NCBI GenBank assembly: GCA_963742655.1
Contig: CAVUMM010000005.1
Coordinates: 588,384-652,383 of the forward strand
Length of the DNA stretch: 64,000 bases
Direction of reading: 5' to 3'
From: JAICLK01 sp963742655
GTDB taxonomy: Bacteria; Patescibacteriota; Saccharimonadia; Saccharimonadales; UBA4665
The notes under the pieces were generated by a model. The model was not told where the DNA came from. It made no database searches and saw only the letters and a list, made by a program, of their open reading frames with translations. A program made the translations under genes and the position numbers. Shown here in pieces: positions 8,414 to 16,761 of this stretch. The number at the start of each line of letters is the position of its first letter. Position 1 is the first letter of the stretch.

Positions 8414-8992
8414 ATGAAATTACCAAAATTAAATATAAAGGGCCGGACCAAGTGGGTCGTACTGAGCATCGTTGTTCCAGTTGGCACAACGGCTACAATG
8501 CTATTCTCATCGTCAGGCGTTGCCTATGCGGCCCTAAAAATGTGCCAATATTACGGCAATAATATATGCCTGGACACGAATTCAATATCTAGTGGGGCTG
8601 CCGTAATCGGGCACTCACAAAGCTATGTGGCATTTGTCCAAAACTATCAAAACAGTTGTTTCAACCCTACATGGGACGGGCTGAACAACTGTTATGGTAC
8701 GTATAAGCTTTCGGTTCAAGGCCACTCAAGCTATTGCTTGGCGCTCGATTCCGATCCATTTGATGGATTGTACTATGCGTGGCTTGATAGCTGCGATGGT
8801 AACTACACGCTTTGGTCCAAATGTTTTAACTGCGACGGAATAAATGACGACAAGTGGATCAGTGACAGGGCGAGTAACGATCAAAGCCAATTCTACTTGC
8901 TGAGTAGTGACAATGGCTATGGCGATCGCATACGAGCTGTTTTAGACGGTACTGGCGGCTGGTACCAGAAATGGATTGACACTACGGTTTAA
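8414..8992 (+). CDS. Secreted Cys/Trp-rich lectin-like protein, copy 2
   Basis: 192 residues from ATG 8414, which sits 5 nt after AAGGGAGG. The N-terminus (LPKLNIKGRTKWVVL) closely matches copy 1 and leads to a probable signal peptide ending SGVAYAA. The mature region again carries C-L-D, LDSCDGNYTLWSKCFNCDG and GGWYQKWI motifs, including QxW-like turns expected of a carbohydrate-binding trefoil. Conservation with copy 1 is strongest in the signal peptide and the second half, so the pair is an old tandem duplication. A role in binding host or environmental glycans is inference. Confidence 0.65.
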   Translation: MKLPKLNIKGRTKWVVLSIVVPVGTTATMLFSSSGVAYAALKMCQYYGNNICLDTNSISSGAAVIGHSQSYVAFVQNYQNSCFNPTWDGLNNCYGTYKLSVQGHSSYCLALDSDPFDGLYYAWLDSCDGNYTLWSKCFNCDGINDDKWISDRASNDQSQFYLLSSDNGYGDRIRAVLDGTGGWYQKWIDTTV

Positions 8993-9016
8993 TTGAACCG
9001 CATAGTTCCAAAGAAA

Positions 9017-9041
9017 ATGCCCCCTCGCAGGGGGCATTTTT
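9017..9041 (+). terminator. Intrinsic terminator
   Basis: ATGCCCCCTCGCAGGGGGCAT followed by TTTTT: the same stem as the terminator of the first copy with a different loop, 24 nt after the second lectin-like gene. Confidence 0.9.
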
Positions 9042-9117
9042 AATATGAGTAGTTCGCGTAGTCTAAATATTGATTGATTACATCGAACAAAAAGCAGAAA
9101 ATACATAAATTTTACGG

Positions 9118-9261
9118 TATAATGCTATCCGTTCTACTACAATCAACTACGCAATTGCGATTGTTAGGGAAAAGAGCAGACCAGCTTGGTTTCGCCATCG
9201 GCGAAACTCGGCTTTGCCGACTGGTCGATGAGAAAAACCGTAGGTTTGTCTCATTACCCAA
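9118..9261 (+). promoter_or_regulatory. Promoter and structured leader of tRNA-Arg
   Basis: TATAAT at 9118-9123, then about 130 nt of leader that folds extensively. ACAATC (9139) pairs with GATTGT (9159). GACCAG (9179) pairs with CTGGTC (9221) and encloses two perfect hairpins, TTTCGCC/GGCGAAA and TCGGC/GCCGA, forming a three-way junction. A 12-bp arm (9228-9239 with 9243-9254, one mismatch) ends 7 nt before the tRNA. Confidence 0.6.
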
Positions 9262-9338
9262 GCCCCGGTAGCTCAGCTGGATAGAGCAGAGGACTTCTAA
9301 GCCTAAGGCCGTAGGTTCGAATCCTACCCGGGGCGCCA
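9262..9338 (+). tRNA. tRNA-Arg (TCT)
   Basis: Acceptor GCCCCGG/CCGGGGC, D-arm GCTCAGCTGGATAGAGC, anticodon loop CTTCTAA (anticodon TCT), T-arm GTAGGTTCGAATCCTAC, discriminator G and encoded CCA. The anticodon stem has weak outer pairs. Confidence 0.93.
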
Positions 9339-9412
9339 AGCATAAGCGGTTATAACATCAATTTTTAAAAGAGATTTTAGTTAGCAGTGACGAGCAGTTC
9401 TCCGGTCGATGA

Positions 9413-9418
9413 TATAAT
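9413..9418 (+). promoter_or_regulatory. -10 box directly before ATG
   Basis: TATAAT ends 6 nt before the ATG at 9425, which predicts a leaderless transcript for the frameshifted coiled-coil gene. Confidence 0.5.
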
Positions 9419-9424
9419 TGTTTT

Positions 9425-9702
9425 ATGAGCGCAGTTGCAGTAGCCACTAGAAAAGACATTGACGACGTGCTAAATGTGCTCGATGTAATGATGAGCCGCA
9501 TCGATGAACGTTTTAATAAAATCGAAAAAATGTTACAAAGCTTTGGAAACCTGTAGCCAATATTCAAAATCAATTGGATGGTATAGAGAAGCGACTTGAG
9601 ATTTCGGAGGACGAGCGACTTGTCATGGCGCATCAACTGACACAACTTCATGAATGGGTTGATTTGGCTGCAAAACGAATAGGCATAAAGTTTGCCCATT
9701 AA
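9425..9702 (+). pseudogene. Small coiled-coil protein, frameshifted
   Basis: Frame 1 from ATG 9425 encodes 43 residues (ATRKDIDDVLNVLDVM, RIDERFNKIEKMLQ) and stops at 9556. A -1 shift at the A6 run near 9525 gives a continuous 92-residue amphipathic helix, continuing IEKNVTKLWKPVANIQNQLD and KRLEISEDERLVMAHQ to a stop at 9702. Short coiled-coil proteins of this kind are common in CPR genomes. The sequence does not fit a standard slippery heptamer. It may be a real frameshift mutation, a base-calling error in a homopolymer, or slippage. Confidence 0.5.
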
Positions 9703-9869
9703 CTAAAAACTCGTCGCTAATATTAAAGTTGCGAAGTACGTCCACTAAGGGGCGCCAAAAACGTAATTCTTATGTGAGAGTATAGTCCCTCGCTTAGGTT
9801 AATTTTTAAAGTAAACTGTTAGATTTCCTGCTTTCAGGATAACAGTTGTTTTATATAATTATTTTTATA

Positions 9870-11564
9870 GTGGCTATCGCGACATACTTTGCAGCCGTGT
9901 ACAAAAAACACCGCTATTGGTTTGGCCTGATCGCAATCGCCCTGCTGTATATCATCGTTGCCAAGCTTGGTTTGTCGATGGCCGAGACGACCAAGCAGGT
10001 GACGACTATCTGGCCGGCTACTGGAGTCGCGCTAGTTACGTTGGTTATGCTCGGCCCCAAGTTTTGGCCTGGGATATTTGTCGGCGCATTCGTAGCCAAC
10101 CTATTCACACAGGAACCGGCGGGCGTGGCCTTCTTCATTGCTATCGGCAATACGCTGGAGGCAGTAGTTGGAGCCTATCTGCTGCATCGTATCGTAAGCT
10201 TCAAGGGTTATCTTAACACCATTAACGCGGTGCTCGGATTCGTGTGCCTCGCCGCAGTATTCAGCACGGCGCTCAGTGCCACCATCGGAACGCTCAGCCT
10301 GGCAATAGGCGGATTGATTACGTGGCAGCATTATATGTCTGTATGGCTTGTTTGGTGGGTGGGTGATATGATGGGCGATCTTATTTTGGCGCCGTTTTTG
10401 TTTGTCGTGCTGACGAAGAAATTTTGGAAAGTACAAACCGGTAGGCGGCTTGAATGGTTCCTGCTGGTCTTGTCGGCTGTGAGCGTCGCGCTTTTAGCTT
10501 TTACGGCGAGCCACGAGACGACGCTGGCCGACTTCTCGCTTATATATATGACTTTTCCGATTGCGATATGGGCGGCGCTCCGGTTTTACGATGTCGGCGC
10601 CGCCACAACGACTCTCATCTTTACCGCCGTCGCGATTTTGGGTACGATGCATAAACGCGGCCCGTTCATAAAAGGCGATTCATTCGAACAGGACCTGCTA
10701 TTTTTGTATGTATTTATGGCTGTGCTGGCATGTACATCGTTGCTGATGGGCGCTGCAATAGCGGAGCGCCGCGAAAGCGAGCTCAGACTTTTGGATTACA
10801 GCAAAGACTTGGTTAAAACGAAAAATCATCTGTTGCGAAACATTTCAAAGGGCAAGCGGATCGAACAGCAAAAAGACCAGCTGGTAAGCATGGCGAGCCA
10901 CGAACTGCGCACACCGTTAACCAGCGCTTTGCTTTTTTTGCAAATTTTGGATCGAGAGGTAAAGCGTGAAAATTTCACTCCCGAAGCAGTGACCGAACAT
11001 GTCAACAGGGTGTTTCAAGCGCTGAACCGGCTCGCCAAACTGACCGGCGATATCATCGAGCTGAGCAGATCAAAAGCCGGCAAGCTGCGCGTGCAAAAAG
11101 AATGGATACGCGCCAGCGACGTAATTGATGCGACCGTTGCGGATATGCAAATGACCGCACCCAGCCACACTTTGCGAATCGCCGAACGGAGCAACAGACT
11201 TGTATTCGCCGATGCGGTCAGGCTCCGACAAGTGCTGGTAAATCTCATAAACAACGCAATAAAATATTCACCGGCAGGGACAGAGATAGTCATCGGCATG
11301 CGGGTATCCAAGCGCCGGATGATCGTAAGTGTACGCGACCAAGGCGAAGGCATTTCCAAAAAAGAACAGACCAAGATATTTGAGCCGTTCTATCAGCGGG
11401 CTGACGGCAAGGCGCAAGCCGGGTTGGGTTTGGGGTTGCATATTTCTCGCGAAATTATAGATATGCACAATGGTGAATTCTGGGTGGAAAGCGCGCCAAA
11501 AAAAGGTGCAACGTTTTATTTCACGCTGCCTTTGCCGGCCGCTAAACGCGAGCGAAAGGTTTAG
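9870..11564 (+). CDS. MASE1-type sensor histidine kinase
   Basis: 564 residues from GTG 9870, which follows a TATAAT (9854-9859) by 10 nt; a TTG at 9846 in the same frame is the alternative. The first 310 residues hold about eight membrane helices of the MASE1 type (IWPATGVALVTLVMLGP, WWVGDMMGDLILAPF). The kinase core follows: SMASHELRTPLTSALLF carries the phospho-acceptor His, then the N box (NLINNAIKYSP), G1 (VRDQGEGI) and G2 (AGLGLGLHIS). Its natural partner is unclear; a Crp/Fnr regulator follows 40 nt downstream and a lone receiver protein lies at 12284. Confidence 0.88.
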   Translation: MAIATYFAAVYKKHRYWFGLIAIALLYIIVAKLGLSMAETTKQVTTIWPATGVALVTLVMLGPKFWPGIFVGAFVANLFTQEPAGVAFFIAIGNTLEAVVGAYLLHRIVSFKGYLNTINAVLGFVCLAAVFSTALSATIGTLSLAIGGLITWQHYMSVWLVWWVGDMMGDLILAPFLFVVLTKKFWKVQTGRRLEWFLLVLSAVSVALLAFTASHETTLADFSLIYMTFPIAIWAALRFYDVGAATTTLIFTAVAILGTMHKRGPFIKGDSFEQDLLFLYVFMAVLACTSLLMGAAIAERRESELRLLDYSKDLVKTKNHLLRNISKGKRIEQQKDQLVSMASHELRTPLTSALLFLQILDREVKRENFTPEAVTEHVNRVFQALNRLAKLTGDIIELSRSKAGKLRVQKEWIRASDVIDATVADMQMTAPSHTLRIAERSNRLVFADAVRLRQVLVNLINNAIKYSPAGTEIVIGMRVSKRRMIVSVRDQGEGISKKEQTKIFEPFYQRADGKAQAGLGLGLHISREIIDMHNGEFWVESAPKKGATFYFTLPLPAAKRERKV

Positions 11565-11604
11565 CGTTTTTTATTATCATTAACCTTGGGCTACAATGAA
11601 GACA

Positions 11605-12267
11605 ATGGAAACTGACGCCGCCAAAGTAAGTCTGCTTGAATCCGATGTGCTCGCGAAATTTTTCCATTCGTCACAGACGTTTCAACGTCCCAAAGGACAA
11701 ATTCTCATCTATCGCGACGACGCGATCAATCATTTTTATTTTATCAAAAGCGGTTTTATCAGGGTTTACAACATTACCGATGATGGAGAAGAAAGAACGC
11801 TGCTGATCCTGACCGAAAACGACCTGTTTCCGCTGCTCAAGGACCCGGAGCGGCCGAACAACGCCTCGATTTATTTTTACGAAGCTATGACGGATTGCGA
11901 ATACGCTTCGGTCCAGCAGCAGGAATTTTTGGATTTGATCAAACACGACCAGAAGGCGACGTGGACGTTGTTCCGCTATATCAGTGATCTGAGCGGTGTG
12001 CTGACCGAACGTGTCCGTGATTTAGGGGGCAAAAGCGCCGAGGATAAGGTATTACAGCTGTTTGAATATCTCATAACAGTGTGCGGCGAGCAGATCAGGC
12101 CGAACGTTTACAGATTGAAGCTGAAACTCACGCAGCAAGAAATCGGTAATCTGGTGGGCCATACCCGCGAAACAGCGTCTTTGACAATGAAGAAACTAGA
12201 AGAACGTGGAGTTGTGAACTACAAAGATGGATTATTTGTAATAACTTCACAACCGTCCGGCACGTAG
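11605..12267 (+). CDS. Crp/Fnr-family transcriptional regulator
   Basis: 220 residues: an N-terminal cyclic-nucleotide-binding beta-barrel (residues about 15-130, with FIKSGFIRVYNIT) and a C-terminal winged HTH (LTQQEIGNLVGHTRETASLT at about 174-193). No Fnr-type cysteine cluster is seen, so the effector is unknown. TACAAT at 11592-11597 ends 7 nt before ATG 11605, so a leaderless start there is preferred over the ATG at 11596 inside the -10 box. It follows the histidine kinase by 40 nt. Confidence 0.82.
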   Translation: METDAAKVSLLESDVLAKFFHSSQTFQRPKGQILIYRDDAINHFYFIKSGFIRVYNITDDGEERTLLILTENDLFPLLKDPERPNNASIYFYEAMTDCEYASVQQQEFLDLIKHDQKATWTLFRYISDLSGVLTERVRDLGGKSAEDKVLQLFEYLITVCGEQIRPNVYRLKLKLTQQEIGNLVGHTRETASLTMKKLEERGVVNYKDGLFVITSQPSGT

Positions 12268-12283
12268 CAGGCCGGAGGCTGAC

Positions 12284-12661
12284 TTACTGGCCGGCTTTGA
12301 CATTGGTGAACTGCTGGATGAGCGCCAGCAACGCGTCGGCGTCAAAAGGCTTTGCCAGGAAAGCATTTGCGCCGGAAGCCAATCCGGTTTTGTCGGCCGA
12401 TGGATGGGCGGAGATTAATATGATCGGGATATGTTCGGTCTTCGGGTTGGACTTCAATTCTTTGGCAATCGCCCGACCGTCCGCTTCTTCCAGTAACACA
12501 TCCAAAATGATTATGTCAGGCAAATTTTCGGCATCCGCTTTATGTATTCGTCTATCGAAAGACGGAGCACTCTCAACTTCGTACCCTTCTTGTTCCAGAA
12601 ATATCTGAAGCGCGTGCAGTACGCTGGTTTCATCATCGATGATTAAAATTTTTGGCTCCAT
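12284..12661 (-). CDS. Response regulator, receiver domain only
   Basis: 125 residues forming one CheY-like domain: the acidic pair in LIIDDE, the phospho-acceptor Asp in IIILDVLLEE, Thr/Ser in ILISAHPSAD and the conserved Lys in FLAKPFD. There is no output domain. ATG 12661 is preferred to the upstream GTG 12679. An outward-facing TATACT lies on the minus strand at 12699-12704. It is convergent with the Crp/Fnr gene and near the MASE1 kinase, a possible partner. Confidence 0.85.
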   Translation of the reverse strand: MEPKILIIDDETSVLHALQIFLEQEGYEVESAPSFDRRIHKADAENLPDIIILDVLLEEADGRAIAKELKSNPKTEHIPIILISAHPSADKTGLASGANAFLAKPFDADALLALIQQFTNVKAGQ

Positions 12662-12736
12662 AGCTGTTCTTTCTGGCACGCGATGCTCTTAGGGTTTAAG
12701 TATAATGGGCGTTCCGAGTTTTAGCCAGTGAAGGAT

Positions 12737-12925
12737 CTAACATTTTCGTATGATTTCTAAAAACAATTCGCTATCACGGTTGTCTATATCGCTTAAGTAA
12801 TCTACAATTTCTGAAGATAAAGCTTCAGCTTTTTGGTGGCTTCTGATGAGCCACTGGCTGATTTTCGTTAACATCAAATCAATAAACGGATCACTTAGAT
12901 TGCTTATGAAAATACTGCTTGACAT
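12737..12925 (-). CDS. Small hypothetical protein
   Basis: A 62-residue frame between the response regulator and the DHFR-like gene, overlapping the latter's start by 20 bp in antisense. The translation (ISQWLIRSHQKAEALSSEIV) looks helical and protein-like, but no family or ribosome-binding site is recognised. An internal ATG at 12877 would remove the overlap. It may be spurious. Confidence 0.3.
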   Translation of the reverse strand: MSSSIFISNLSDPFIDLMLTKISQWLIRSHQKAEALSSEIVDYLSDIDNRDSELFLEIIRKC

Positions 12926-13442
12926 GTCAATTTCACCGAACGGACTTATCGCCAGGGAGAATGGCGACGATAGTTGGTTGTCGTCTGACGGCTGGGAAGA
13001 TTTTCAGAAGACCGCAAAAAGCCTCAACAACATCGTGATGGGCCGCGATACATACGAGCAGGTCACAACCCGGTACAAAAAGTACAATTTTGATAATGTA
13101 GAATGCGAGCATAAAGTCATCGTCACGCGCGACAAAGGTTTCATGACTCTGGATGGATATACGATCGTATATAGTCCGGAGCAAGCCGTGCAATATATTG
13201 AAAGCAAAGGCGTCGAAAAAATGTTTTTAATCGGCGGAGGTAAACTGGTTTCTGCGTTTATCAAGGCGGGGTTCATCGACGAGATCCAGCTCACGATAAA
13301 TCCCTACATCATCGGCAAGGGCCGGCCGTTCATCAGCCCGGACGATTTCGATCTGCCCCTGAAATTAACTGGCCACGAAGCGCTCCCCGAAGATAGGATT
13401 AAAATCTGCTACGAAGTTATCAAACAGCACGAATTGGGTTAA
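12906..13442 (+). CDS. DHFR/RibD-C-like reductase
   Basis: 178 residues with the RibD C-terminal/dihydrofolate reductase fold: an N-terminal strand MKILLDMSISPNG, NIVMGRDTYEQV, the nucleotide-binding MFLIGGGKLVSAFI and LTINPYIIGKGRPF. Such YyaP/YwjB-like proteins use NADPH, but their substrates are mostly unproven. The frame is open upstream, yet ATG 12906 matches the family N-terminus. A second member lies at 50280. Confidence 0.8.
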   Translation: MKILLDMSISPNGLIARENGDDSWLSSDGWEDFQKTAKSLNNIVMGRDTYEQVTTRYKKYNFDNVECEHKVIVTRDKGFMTLDGYTIVYSPEQAVQYIESKGVEKMFLIGGGKLVSAFIKAGFIDEIQLTINPYIIGKGRPFISPDDFDLPLKLTGHEALPEDRIKICYEVIKQHELG

Positions 13443-13487
13443 GCGGAATCCAAAGTACTCGTCCGCCAGAGCATAGCGGGTGCGTGC

Positions 13488-13493
13488 TATTAT
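13488..13493 (+). promoter_or_regulatory. Extended -10 of second TrmB-type gene
   Basis: TGcTATTAT ends 6 nt before ATG 13500, which predicts a leaderless mRNA. Confidence 0.5.
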
Positions 13494-13499
13494 TAGGGA

Positions 13500-14282
13500 A
13501 TGAATACTGTTGCGAGTTTGGAAAAGCTCGGACTGAGCGAGACTGAAGCCGCGGTTTTTTTATTTCTGACGCAACACGGCATCGCGCGGGCTCCGGAAAT
13601 TCAGACGGCGCTTGATTTGAACAAGGTCGCAGTATATCGCGCCCTCGGTACGCTTAATGACAAGAAGCTGGTCAGTACTTCCGGCGATAAGCGCGTACAA
13701 AAATACGCCGCTGAATCTCCGCAAAATTTGCTTGTTCAATATGATCGAAACATGCAGGAACTGCACGATGCCAGGGCAGGGCTCGAAGAATGGATCAACG
13801 AGCTCGACAAGCAAGAAAATCAGCTCTATAAAGACCGCAAAATACAAGTATATGAGGGTGTTGAAGGGTTTCGCCTCTGGATCGATGAGCGCCTGAAAGG
13901 CGACGTGAAAATTATCAGGGAATTCGGGCACAATCTGTTCTGGCTCGATTTTGCCAATTCTAAAATGGCGGGCCAAGCTGACAATATGGCACACATGCTC
14001 ACGCGTATTAAGAAAGGTATTTCGCTACGAAGCATATATACGGGCAGCAGCGAAATTCCCGACCATGCACGAACTCGCAAAGACTATTTAAAAGAGTCGA
14101 GATATTTAAACATGCCAAGCGTGCCAACACTCTGTCTGTGTGTCTTTGGTTCGCGTGTCGGCTACTATTCCGGAGACAAAAAAGATTACCGTGGAGTTAT
14201 TATCGATGACAGGCTGTTGGCGAGCATGATGCTTCTTATCTTCGACAATTTATGGCAACAGGCTGAGCCAGTCTTACTCTAG
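13500..14282 (+). CDS. TrmB-family transcriptional regulator
   Basis: 260 residues. The N-terminal winged HTH (LEKLGLSETEAAVFLFLTQH, LDLNKVAVYRALGTLNDKKL) is followed by a coiled-coil linker (residues about 80-110) and a C-terminal effector-like domain ending IIDDRLLASMMLLIFDNLW. The layout matches the gene at 1326, although the effector halves differ. It may control the SDR operon that begins 167 bp downstream, whose promoter carries an inverted repeat. Confidence 0.75.
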   Translation: MNTVASLEKLGLSETEAAVFLFLTQHGIARAPEIQTALDLNKVAVYRALGTLNDKKLVSTSGDKRVQKYAAESPQNLLVQYDRNMQELHDARAGLEEWINELDKQENQLYKDRKIQVYEGVEGFRLWIDERLKGDVKIIREFGHNLFWLDFANSKMAGQADNMAHMLTRIKKGISLRSIYTGSSEIPDHARTRKDYLKESRYLNMPSVPTLCLCVFGSRVGYYSGDKKDYRGVIIDDRLLASMMLLIFDNLWQQAEPVLL

Positions 14283-14331
14283 CATCCAACCGCGGATTTA
14301 GAATGTTCTATACCGATCGTACTGGAGTTTG

Positions 14332-14361
14332 TTGACATATAGTATCGTGTAGTGTATACTA
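14332..14361 (+). promoter_or_regulatory. Sigma-70 promoter with overlapping inverted repeat
   Basis: TTGACA (14332-14337), a 17-bp spacer and TATACT (14355-14360) make a near-consensus promoter. TAGTAT (14340-14345) and ATACTA (14356-14361) form an inverted repeat that overlaps the -10, as an operator would. The early transcript can fold into AAAAATAG/CTATTTTT (14371-14394). Confidence 0.65.
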
Positions 14362-14448
14362 CAAAATACTAAAAATAGCACAAGCACTATTTTTGGTTTT
14401 CAGTGAGTTCATATATTGAGGATAGTTAAGTTAACCGATTTTAAAGCG

Positions 14449-15216
14449 ATGACTGTTACTAAAAAAGTAGTTTTGGTTACCGGTGCCGGCCATGGTATCG
14501 GTGCGGCCATAGCAAAACGACTTGCCGGGCAAGGTGCTCGAGTGGCTATCACTTATAGGAATGATAAAATCGGAGCGCAGAAGTTGGTAAAGCAATGCGC
14601 CGCTGCCGGCGCAGAGATGCGAGCCTACCATATTGATGAGCTGGCTGACGACATGCAGACTGAAAAGTTGTTTGCAGAAATCCTTCATGATTATGGCCGC
14701 CTAGATATTGTTATAGCCAATGCAAGCGGCGCTGGCGGTGCGAGTGGCCAAGAAGATTTGGACAACCTTGACCTCGACTTGTGGCGCGAAAACCTCAAAG
14801 ACGATCTGCTTGTAGCAGTAACCACTGTTAAACATGGCATCAAAGCCCTCAACAAAAACAAGTCTGGCGGCAAAATTATTCTAATCGGCTCAGTCCTAGG
14901 TCTGGATAGTGCTGGCAACCCACGTATTACCGCTTATTCTGCCAGTAAGGCTGCGACACATAACTTTGGCAGAACGCTTGCCAAAGTGCTCGCGCCAAAG
15001 ATTATCGTTAATGTCGTTGCTCCCGGGCGCTGTTGGTCAAAGGTCTACGACAGCGCGACACCAGAAGAAGTCGCGGCTAAATTTGCGCCGAACAAGCACG
15101 GTCGACCCATAGAATGGGACGAGATCGCCCAAGCTGTCAACATGGTCCTTGAAAATGATTCAATAATAGGTCAAATTATTAATGTGGAAGCAGGTTTTAC
15201 ATTAATAAATAAATGA
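14449..15216 (+). CDS. Short-chain dehydrogenase/reductase
   Basis: 255 residues with the classical SDR fold: a TGAGHGIG nucleotide-binding motif near the N-terminus, NASGA in place of NNAG, the catalytic Ser in ILIGSVLGL, and Y-x3-K in TAYSASKAAT. A C-terminal EAGFTL segment replaces the usual DGG. An in-frame TTG at 14416 is possible, but ATG 14449 fits the family start. It is the first of three closely spaced genes (SDR, PPOX, VOC) behind the strong promoter at 14332. The substrate is unknown. Confidence 0.85.
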   Translation: MTVTKKVVLVTGAGHGIGAAIAKRLAGQGARVAITYRNDKIGAQKLVKQCAAAGAEMRAYHIDELADDMQTEKLFAEILHDYGRLDIVIANASGAGGASGQEDLDNLDLDLWRENLKDDLLVAVTTVKHGIKALNKNKSGGKIILIGSVLGLDSAGNPRITAYSASKAATHNFGRTLAKVLAPKIIVNVVAPGRCWSKVYDSATPEEVAAKFAPNKHGRPIEWDEIAQAVNMVLENDSIIGQIINVEAGFTLINK

Positions 15217-15225
15217 GGAGAGTGC

Positions 15226-15693
15226 ATGCGGCCGAAGAATATTATTCAGAAGTACCTCAAAGCTAAACACGTTATGCAGCTGGCGACGGTTCGGAGTGGA
15301 CAGCCGTGGGTTTGCAATCTGCATTATTGGGCGGATGATGATGCAAATTTGTATTGGATTAGCACCGAGGCGCGGCGGCACAGCATGGAAATCGCTGATG
15401 ATAAACGCGTTTCGGCGGCGATCGCAGTGCAAACGGATGAGAGCAAACCCGGCACGCCGGTGATCGGCATCCAGGTAGAAGGCGATGCTGAAATAATCGA
15501 CGATCCAGCGAATGTGAAAAAAATCCTGCGCCAATATTTTGACTATCACAAAAAAAGCGAGCAATTATTCGAAGATATCATTGCCGGTATCAATCCACAT
15601 AAACTTTATAGATTAAAACCGCGCCTTTACGTCCTGTTTGATGTCGAAAATTTCCCTGATGATCCGCGAAAAGAATGGATCCCACGCAAATAA
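15226..15693 (+). CDS. Pyridoxamine 5'-phosphate oxidase-family flavoprotein
   Basis: 155 residues with the split-barrel flavin fold: HVMQLATVRSGQPWVCNLHY at the N-terminus, then a WISTEARRHSMEIADDKRVS block typical of general-stress PPOX-like proteins. It probably binds FMN or a related flavin; the substrate is unknown. It begins 9 nt after the SDR with a GAGGAG site and ends in a TAATG overlap with the VOC protein. Confidence 0.75.
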   Translation: MRPKNIIQKYLKAKHVMQLATVRSGQPWVCNLHYWADDDANLYWISTEARRHSMEIADDKRVSAAIAVQTDESKPGTPVIGIQVEGDAEIIDDPANVKKILRQYFDYHKKSEQLFEDIIAGINPHKLYRLKPRLYVLFDVENFPDDPRKEWIPRK

Positions 15694-16094
15694 TGCGATA
15701 CAAGCCGCACCATACTGCGATATCGGTACGGAATCTGGACGAATCGCTGGAATTTTATGCAAAACTGGGTTTCAAAGAAGTGCACCGTTATGATGACCCG
15801 GATAAAACCGGCGTTAAGCTGAAGCTCGACGATTATGTCATGGAGGTTTTTGCGTTTCATGCCAATAAAGAAAAGCCCAAACTATTGCTAGATACCGGAA
15901 ATAATCTTAACGATATTGGCGTAAAACATTTCGGGCTTTCTGTCGATGATGTCGAAGCCGCACTCGCCGACATGCGAAAAAAGGGACTCGCGAACGATAA
16001 AAGCGAAATTTTGGCTAAAGGCAGCGCCAGATTTTTCTTTATCCAGGATCCGGATGGCATGTGGGTGGAATTTATTCGCGACGACAGGTATTAA
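15693..16094 (+). CDS. Glyoxalase/VOC superfamily protein
   Basis: 133 residues with two beta-alpha-beta-beta-beta modules: HHTAISVRNLDESLEFYAKL at the start and FFIQDPDGMWVEFI at the end. Candidate metal ligands are the first His, Glu in VMEVFAFH, the central His and the final Glu. The start at 15693 overlaps the PPOX stop (TAATG), indicating translational coupling; an ATG at 15675 is less likely. The reaction cannot be assigned. Confidence 0.75.
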   Translation: MRYKPHHTAISVRNLDESLEFYAKLGFKEVHRYDDPDKTGVKLKLDDYVMEVFAFHANKEKPKLLLDTGNNLNDIGVKHFGLSVDDVEAALADMRKKGLANDKSEILAKGSARFFFIQDPDGMWVEFIRDDRY

Positions 16095-16114
16095 ACAGGT
16101 GTAAAAACGCTGAG

Positions 16115-16501
16115 TTACTTAACTAGCATCACTTGCGATAGATGATCAAAATCGCTGTCACGTGTTAGAAGCGGCAGGTCATATTGCACGCAGAGTGCGG
16201 CGATCCAGATATCATTTGTGGGTATTGGCGTGCCGTTTCGCTTTAAGAATGCAGCGAGATGGCCGTACTGATCGGCAGTTTCATCATCGACTTCCAATAG
16301 CTTGACGCGCGGTTTGGCTAAAAAAGCATTCAATGTTTCTAAGTTATGCGCCACCTTCCTGCCGTAGTAGAAGCCTCTTTTCAGTTCGCCGATAACGATT
16401 ACTGGAATATAGACAATTTCTGCTCCGTTCAGTGTTGCGAGTATCGATTTGTTGCCGCGCACGTAGTCGCTGTATGCGTTGGTGTCCAGGACAAGATTCA
16501 C
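16115..16501 (-). CDS. vapC: PIN-domain toxin (VapC type)
   Basis: 128 residues with the PIN-domain acidic residues: LVLDTNAYSDY, IGELKRGF, TNDIWIAA and LLTRDSDFDH. VapC toxins are Mg-dependent endoribonucleases that often cut tRNA or rRNA. The start overlaps the antitoxin stop by 4 bp (ATGA), the usual antitoxin-first order. Confidence 0.85.
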   Translation of the reverse strand: MNLVLDTNAYSDYVRGNKSILATLNGAEIVYIPVIVIGELKRGFYYGRKVAHNLETLNAFLAKPRVKLLEVDDETADQYGHLAAFLKRNGTPIPTNDIWIAALCVQYDLPLLTRDSDFDHLSQVMLVK

Positions 16502-16761
16502 TGCCAGTCCTTGGGATTGACCGTGCGTGCATCTTGCATTGCCTTATCGAAATCCGGATCGTCGGCCCAACTGCCGGACAGATCGTCAAAATCGTGATGC
16601 GCTGTTTGTTTACTTTTTGTATGTCGTTGCGGCTTAGCGGCCTGCTCAAGTATCTCCACCAGCGTTTTGTTCAAACTTTTGTGCGTGCGCATAGCGCGGG
16701 CGCGAAGCGCGGCGTCCGTTTTGGGCGGGATATTACGGATAGTGTACTGCACGTCTTTCAT
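16498..16761 (-). CDS. Antitoxin paired with VapC
   Basis: 87 residues from ATG 16761. The first 40 residues (IRNIPPKTDAALRARAM, HKSLNKTLVEILEQA) look like a ribbon-helix-helix or FitA-like DNA-binding domain, followed by an acidic tail (FDDLSGSWADDPDFDK) that would occupy the toxin. TATAAT (minus strand, plus 16768-16773) ends 6 nt before the ATG, so the upstream extension to 16809 is unlikely to be translated. Confidence 0.75.
   Translation of the reverse strand: MKDVQYTIRNIPPKTDAALRARAMRTHKSLNKTLVEILEQAAKPQRHTKSKQTAHHDFDDLSGSWADDPDFDKAMQDARTVNPKDWQ

Noticed and set aside
9519..9530. Programmed -1 frameshift signal
   Set aside because: The A6 run is not in the X XXY YYZ phase of the zero frame and no downstream pseudoknot is evident.
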